Assembly (NCBI GenBank): GCA_905201915.1
Contig: CAJKQE010000087.1
Span: 1-9,349, forward strand
Direction: 5' to 3'
From: an uncultured Lachnospiraceae bacterium
GTDB taxonomy: Bacteria > Bacillota > Clostridia > Lachnospirales > Lachnospiraceae
DNA: 9,349 nucleotides
The position numbers and the translations under genes are program-made. The notes under the pieces are model-generated. The model saw only the letters and a list, made by a program, of their open reading frames with translations. It was not told the origin of the DNA and searched no databases. This document shows positions 6,681 through 9,349 of the stretch, one piece after another; positions within the stretch are counted from its first letter, which is position 1, and each line of letters opens with the position of its first letter.

Positions 6681-7337
6681 ATGAGATTAGAAAGAAAAAA
6701 TATGTGTTTATATGCAGTTACGGATAGAAGCTGGATAGGAGAAAAGAGTTTTTTGGAGCAAATTGAGGATTCTTTGAAGGGTGGAGTTACTTTATTGCAG
6801 CTTCGTGAAAAGAATTTAAGCAGGGAGGAGTTTTTAAAAGAAGCACAAGAAGTGAAGAAATTGACAGATAAGTATGGTGTGCCTTTCATTATCAATGATG
6901 ATGTGGAAATTGCATTACAGGTAGATGCAGCCGGTGTTCATGTAGGACAAAAGGATATGGAAGCAGGAGAAGCCAGACAAAAGCTGGGAGCAGATAAAAT
7001 TTTGGGAGTGTCTTGTCGCACTGTAGAGGATGCAAAAAAAGCAGAACAAATGGGAGCAGATTATTTGGGAGTAGGAGCTATGTTTGCAACTTCTACAAAA
7101 ACAGAGGCAGAAGTAATTACAACAGAACGTTTGAGGTCTATTTGTCAGGCAGTAGCTATTCCGGTTGTGGCAATTGGCGGCATTAAGGAAGAAAATATAA
7201 CAAAATTAAGGGACTGCGGTATTTCAGGTGTTGCAGTGATTTCAGGAATTTACGCTCAAAAAGATATAGAAAGTGCTTGTCAGAGATTTTTAAAGCTGTC
7301 AAAGAAAATTACACAGCAGGAGGTAAAAGAAAAATGA
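6681..7337 (+). CDS. thiE: Thiamine-phosphate synthase (thiamin phosphate pyrophosphorylase)
   Basis: A 218-residue TIM-barrel enzyme, the usual ThiE length. It joins HMP diphosphate and thiazole phosphate to give thiamine phosphate and diphosphate. Signatures are LYAVTD (10-15), GGVTLLQLREK (34-44), FIINDD (69-74), GVHVGQKDM (85-93), the YLGVGAMFATSTK phosphate-binding segment, VVAIGGI and the C-terminal GVAVISGI. Asp73 and Asp92 are spaced 19 residues apart like the Mg2+ ligands of the B. subtilis enzyme. The ATG at 6681 has AGGGG at 6670-6674, 6 bases upstream. Expression is predicted to be switched off by TPP through the riboswitch and terminator upstream. The stop overlaps the thiD start as ATGA, indicating translational coupling. 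Confidence 0.96.
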   Translation: MRLERKNMCLYAVTDRSWIGEKSFLEQIEDSLKGGVTLLQLREKNLSREEFLKEAQEVKKLTDKYGVPFIINDDVEIALQVDAAGVHVGQKDMEAGEARQKLGADKILGVSCRTVEDAKKAEQMGADYLGVGAMFATSTKTEAEVITTERLRSICQAVAIPVVAIGGIKEENITKLRDCGISGVAVISGIYAQKDIESACQRFLKLSKKITQQEVKEK

Positions 7338-8128
7338 AAAAAGTGTTAAGTATTGCAGGTTCGGATTGTAGCGGAGGCGCAGGAATTCAAGCTGATATCA
7401 AAACTATTTGTGCACATAATATGTACGCCATGACAGCGATTACTGCATTAACAGCGCAGAATACTACAGGTGTTTATGATATTGTGGAAGTGTCTCCGGA
7501 ATTTATAGCAAAGCAGTTGGATTGTATTTTTCAGGATATTTATCCGGATGCTGTGAAAATCGGAATGGTTCCAAATAGCGAGATTGTCTGTGCTATTTCT
7601 GAAAAATTACGGGAATATCAGGTGAAAAATATTGTAGTGGATACGGTTATGGTATCGACAAGTGGAAGCAGACTGATGCAGCAAGAAGCTTGTAAAGTGA
7701 TGAAGGAACAGCTTTTTCCTTTAGGAAAAGTATTGACACCTAATCTTTTTGAGGCTGAGGTTCTTTCGGGAATAGAGATAAAGAGTCAGGAAGATATGGT
7801 ATTGGCAGCAGCAGAAATTGGAAAATATACGCAGGGAGCAGTTTTGGTAAAAGGTGGACATTTGACGCAGGGAGCAGATGATCTTCTCTATGAAAATGAG
7901 AAAGAAATCTGGTATTGCAAAGAAAAAATTGAAAATCCCAATACACATGGTACAGGCTGTACTCTGTCTTCTGCCATTGCATGTAACCTTGCCAAAGGGT
8001 ATTCTTTACAGGAAAGTGTAAAAAATGCCAAGGAATATCTCACTGGAGCCATTGAGGCTGGACTGGATTTGGGAAAGGGCAGAGGACCACTTAATCATCT
8101 CTATGGGAAAAGTCAGACATACCTGTAA
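7334..8128 (+). CDS. thiD: Hydroxymethylpyrimidine (phosphate) kinase
   Basis: A 264-residue ribokinase-fold enzyme, the normal ThiD length. It phosphorylates HMP and HMP phosphate to give the HMP diphosphate used by ThiE. Signatures are IAGSDCSGGAGIQADIKT near the N-terminus, VVDTVMVSTSG, the TPNLFEAEVL segment, VLVKGGH, and HGTGCTLSSAIA with His205 and Cys209 at the catalytic and anion-hole loop. The ATG at 7334 overlaps the thiE stop and is preceded by AGGAGG (7318-7323) at 10 bases; the open frame upstream of it is inside thiE. The N-terminal GSDCSGGAG favours ThiD over pyridoxal kinase. No thiC, thiM or thiG lies in the window, so HMP and thiazole supply must come from elsewhere. Confidence 0.95.
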   Translation: MKKVLSIAGSDCSGGAGIQADIKTICAHNMYAMTAITALTAQNTTGVYDIVEVSPEFIAKQLDCIFQDIYPDAVKIGMVPNSEIVCAISEKLREYQVKNIVVDTVMVSTSGSRLMQQEACKVMKEQLFPLGKVLTPNLFEAEVLSGIEIKSQEDMVLAAAEIGKYTQGAVLVKGGHLTQGADDLLYENEKEIWYCKEKIENPNTHGTGCTLSSAIACNLAKGYSLQESVKNAKEYLTGAIEAGLDLGKGRGPLNHLYGKSQTYL

Positions 8129-8208
8129 AAATGTTTTTATGTAAAATTCTTTATTTTTTGTAACGTTTTCATAAGTAATGAGTTAATAGGGTGAAAGGAG
8201 GGAGGAAC
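8129..8208 (+). promoter_or_regulatory. Intergenic leader of the sigma factor operon with an ECF-like -35 (TGTAAC)
   Basis: This AT-rich 80-base gap holds TGTAAC at 8159-8164, similar to the AAC-type -35 of many ECF sigma factor promoters, as expected for self-regulation. A matching -10 of the CGTC/CGTA kind is not visible at the usual 16-17 base spacing. No strong terminator for thiD was seen, only a short A/T stem near 8126-8140. The promoter call is tentative. Confidence 0.3.
8194..8205 (+). promoter_or_regulatory. Shine-Dalgarno AAAGGAGGGAGG deciding the sigma factor start
   Basis: A very strong, nearly doubled ribosome binding site. AAAGGAGG (8194-8201) is 7 bases ahead of the ATG at 8209. 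The frame is also open from the GTG at 8191, but that start would place the binding site inside the gene. Confidence 0.8.
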
Positions 8209-8712
8209 ATGGAGTTTGAACAGATATACAAACTGTATTTTAAAGATGTTTTTTTATATGTGCTCAGTTTATCTGCGACAACACAAACAGCAGAGGAAAT
8301 TGCTCAGGAAACATTTGTAAAAGCGTGGAAATCCATAGAGAGTTATGATGGAAGAAAAGACATTCGTGCATGGCTTTTCACCATTGCAAGAAATACATAT
8401 TATACGCATTGCAGAAAAGAGAAATTGTATGCAGACTACGAAGTAGGAGAAAATCAGCCGGAAACAACCGTAGAGTTTGTTCAAAGACTGGCAGATAAAG
8501 AGTTAGCTTTTTCTGTTCATAAATTTTTGCATAACATGAAAGAACCTTATAAAGAAGTGTTCAGTCTCCGTGTTTTTGGAGAATTGCCCTTTGAAAAAAT
8601 CGGAGAGCTGTTTGGAAAAAGTGACAGTTGGGCAAGAGTTACCTTTTACCGTGCAAAAAAACAAATTGCAGAATATATGGAGGTGTTAGAGAATGAAGAA
8701 AATAACTTGTGA
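8209..8712 (+). CDS. RNA polymerase sigma factor, ECF subfamily
   Basis: A 167-residue protein with only sigma regions 2 and 4, the standard ECF layout. Region 2 spans about residues 5-70 and includes TAEEIAQETFVKAWKSI (core-binding and -10 segment) and DIRAWLFTIARNTYYTHCRK. Region 4 covers about 110-155 (MKEPYKEVFSLRVFGELPFE, then IGELFGKSDSWARVTFYRAKK), a helix-turn-helix that reads the -35. A short acidic tail (MEVLENEENNL) follows. Its last 20 bases overlap the start of the anti-sigma gene, so the two are made together. It should direct RNA polymerase to a small stress regulon, probably including its own promoter. The inducing signal is unknown, and I cannot assign a named ECF group with confidence. 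Confidence 0.94.
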   Translation: MEFEQIYKLYFKDVFLYVLSLSATTQTAEEIAQETFVKAWKSIESYDGRKDIRAWLFTIARNTYYTHCRKEKLYADYEVGENQPETTVEFVQRLADKELAFSVHKFLHNMKEPYKEVFSLRVFGELPFEKIGELFGKSDSWARVTFYRAKKQIAEYMEVLENEENNL

Positions 8713-9316
8713 TATCATAAAAGATATTTTGCCATTGTATGTAGATGATGTGGTAAGTATGGATACAAGGACTATGGTGGAGGAGCATCTGGCGGAATGT
8801 GAGAATTGTAAAAAAGAGGCAGAAGCCATGAGTAAAGCCATAAAAATTCCTCTTCATAAAACGGTAGAAAAAGAGCAGGCAGAGGTTTTGAAAAATCTCA
8901 AAAAAACTTTTAAAAATAAAAAAATCAGAATTTCTATAATTTCTGTTTTGGCGACAGCAGGAGTGATTGCAGGGGGGTACAGTGCATTGGTACTTCCTAA
9001 AATTTATATTCCTTATGAGGAAAAAGATTTTTCTGTTGAAATCGTTGATGGAAACGTTTATGCCAATTATAAAGGGACGAAAGAATACGATGGTTCTGTG
9101 ACAATTAATCCTACGAAAGAGAAAAAAGTAGCTTTTTATTTATATACAAATCCTTGGAATACCTATATTCAGCCGCTTTTTAAAGGGGAAAAAGAAGAAC
9201 AGCTTATTTACATTGGAAAAGCAGATGAAATGAAAGAAATTTATTATGGAGAATTTGATTTGGTATCAGAAGATAATGAAGCTATATGGGAGAATGCAGA
9301 GAAAATCTGCCGATGA
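8693..9316 (+). CDS. Zinc-finger (zf-HC2) transmembrane anti-sigma factor, 3' end doubtful
   Basis: A 207-residue single-pass membrane protein. The N-terminal cytoplasmic part has CDIIKDILPLYVDD, and the zinc-binding H32-x3-C36-x2-C39 with Cys6 as a likely fourth ligand, the ZAS layout that holds an ECF sigma factor. A basic stretch (70-77) precedes the membrane segment at about 78-101. The outer part of ~105 residues is rich in charged and aromatic residues and unassigned. The ATG at 8693 has GGAGGTG (8679-8685) at a 7-base spacing and lies inside the sigma gene, the usual coupling for such pairs. The stop at 9314-9316 falls within a GC-rich tail unlike the rest, so the natural C-terminus may be lost at a contig join. 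The N-terminal assignment is firm; the end is not. Confidence 0.88.
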   Translation: MKKITCDIIKDILPLYVDDVVSMDTRTMVEEHLAECENCKKEAEAMSKAIKIPLHKTVEKEQAEVLKNLKKTFKNKKIRISIISVLATAGVIAGGYSALVLPKIYIPYEEKDFSVEIVDGNVYANYKGTKEYDGSVTINPTKEKKVAFYLYTNPWNTYIQPLFKGEKEEQLIYIGKADEMKEIYYGEFDLVSEDNEAIWENAEKICR

Positions 9317-9349
9317 CCGGCAGCCGGTTGACGAGGCCCAGCACAGTGA
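9307..9349. other. GC-rich right edge, possible chimeric or foreign sequence
   Basis: The final ~40 bases are about 65% G+C, against a strongly A/T-rich gene just upstream. They contain overlapping inverted repeats: CTGCCG (9307-9312) with CGGCAG (9318-9323), and CCGG (9317-9320) with CCGG (9324-9327). There is no T tract, so this is not an intrinsic terminator. On the reverse strand one frame reads TVLGLVNRLPVIGR with G or C at 12 of 14 third codon positions, unlike any gene in the window. A join at an assembly edge is the simplest explanation; a mobile-element end is another. Confidence 0.45.

Noticed and set aside
8126..8160. Possible thiD terminator in A/T-rich sequence
   Set aside because: Only a five-pair A/T stem can be drawn, with no G/C core, too weak to call an intrinsic terminator.
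9307..9327. Hairpin at the right edge as a terminator for the anti-sigma gene
   Set aside because: The stem is short, overlaps the stop codon and is followed by GC-rich sequence without a T tract.

Overview
The window looks like chromosomal DNA from a low-GC, Gram-positive, gut-type anaerobe, most likely a Lachnospiraceae-like member of the Clostridia (Blautia, Mediterraneibacter or Dorea style). This rests on the A/T-rich codon use, strong AAGGAGG-type ribosome binding sites, tightly packed and overlapping genes, a YesM/YesN-type sensory pair, an ECF-type biotin transporter subunit and a TPP riboswitch ahead of thiamine genes. All genes recognised are on the + strand. The organism call is inference; no rRNA or marker gene is present.

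Layout. (1) Positions 2-4623 hold a sensory cassette: the 3' part of a YesN-type response regulator (receiver end plus AraC-type HTH), a YesM-type sensor histidine kinase, and a family-1 extracellular solute-binding protein. The kinase overlaps the regulator by 26 bases, and the binding protein overlaps the kinase by 8 bases. The binding protein has a membrane anchor but no lipobox cysteine, and no ABC permease or ATPase gene lies in the window. (2) A good sigma-A promoter starts at the base after the binding-protein stop codon and probably drives bioY, a translationally coupled cysteine-rich DUF1284 gene, a bacteriohemerythrin with all seven iron ligands, and an ArsC/Spx-family protein. (3) Positions 6482-6613 hold a TPP riboswitch followed by a strong intrinsic terminator. 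They control thiE and thiD, which overlap by ATGA. (4) From 8129 onward there is an ECF sigma factor and a zinc-finger transmembrane anti-sigma factor, with coding regions overlapping by 20 bases.

How the genes work together. The first block probably senses an extracellular sugar or other solute and drives transcription of genes outside the window. The middle blocks combine biotin uptake, a redox- or oxygen-related trio (Cys-rich protein, hemerythrin, ArsC-like thiol protein) and thiamine phosphate synthesis, with thiED shut off by TPP. The last block is a self-contained envelope or stress-response switch.

The last ~40 bases are unlike the rest. They are strongly GC-rich, and read on the reverse strand they give a short open frame with high-GC codon use. 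This may be a chimeric contig edge that cuts the anti-sigma gene short. I see no CRISPR array, tRNA, rRNA, insertion sequence, or convincing new system. The most unusual items are the anchored binding protein coupled to its kinase, the vitamin/redox gene grouping, and the anomalous right edge.
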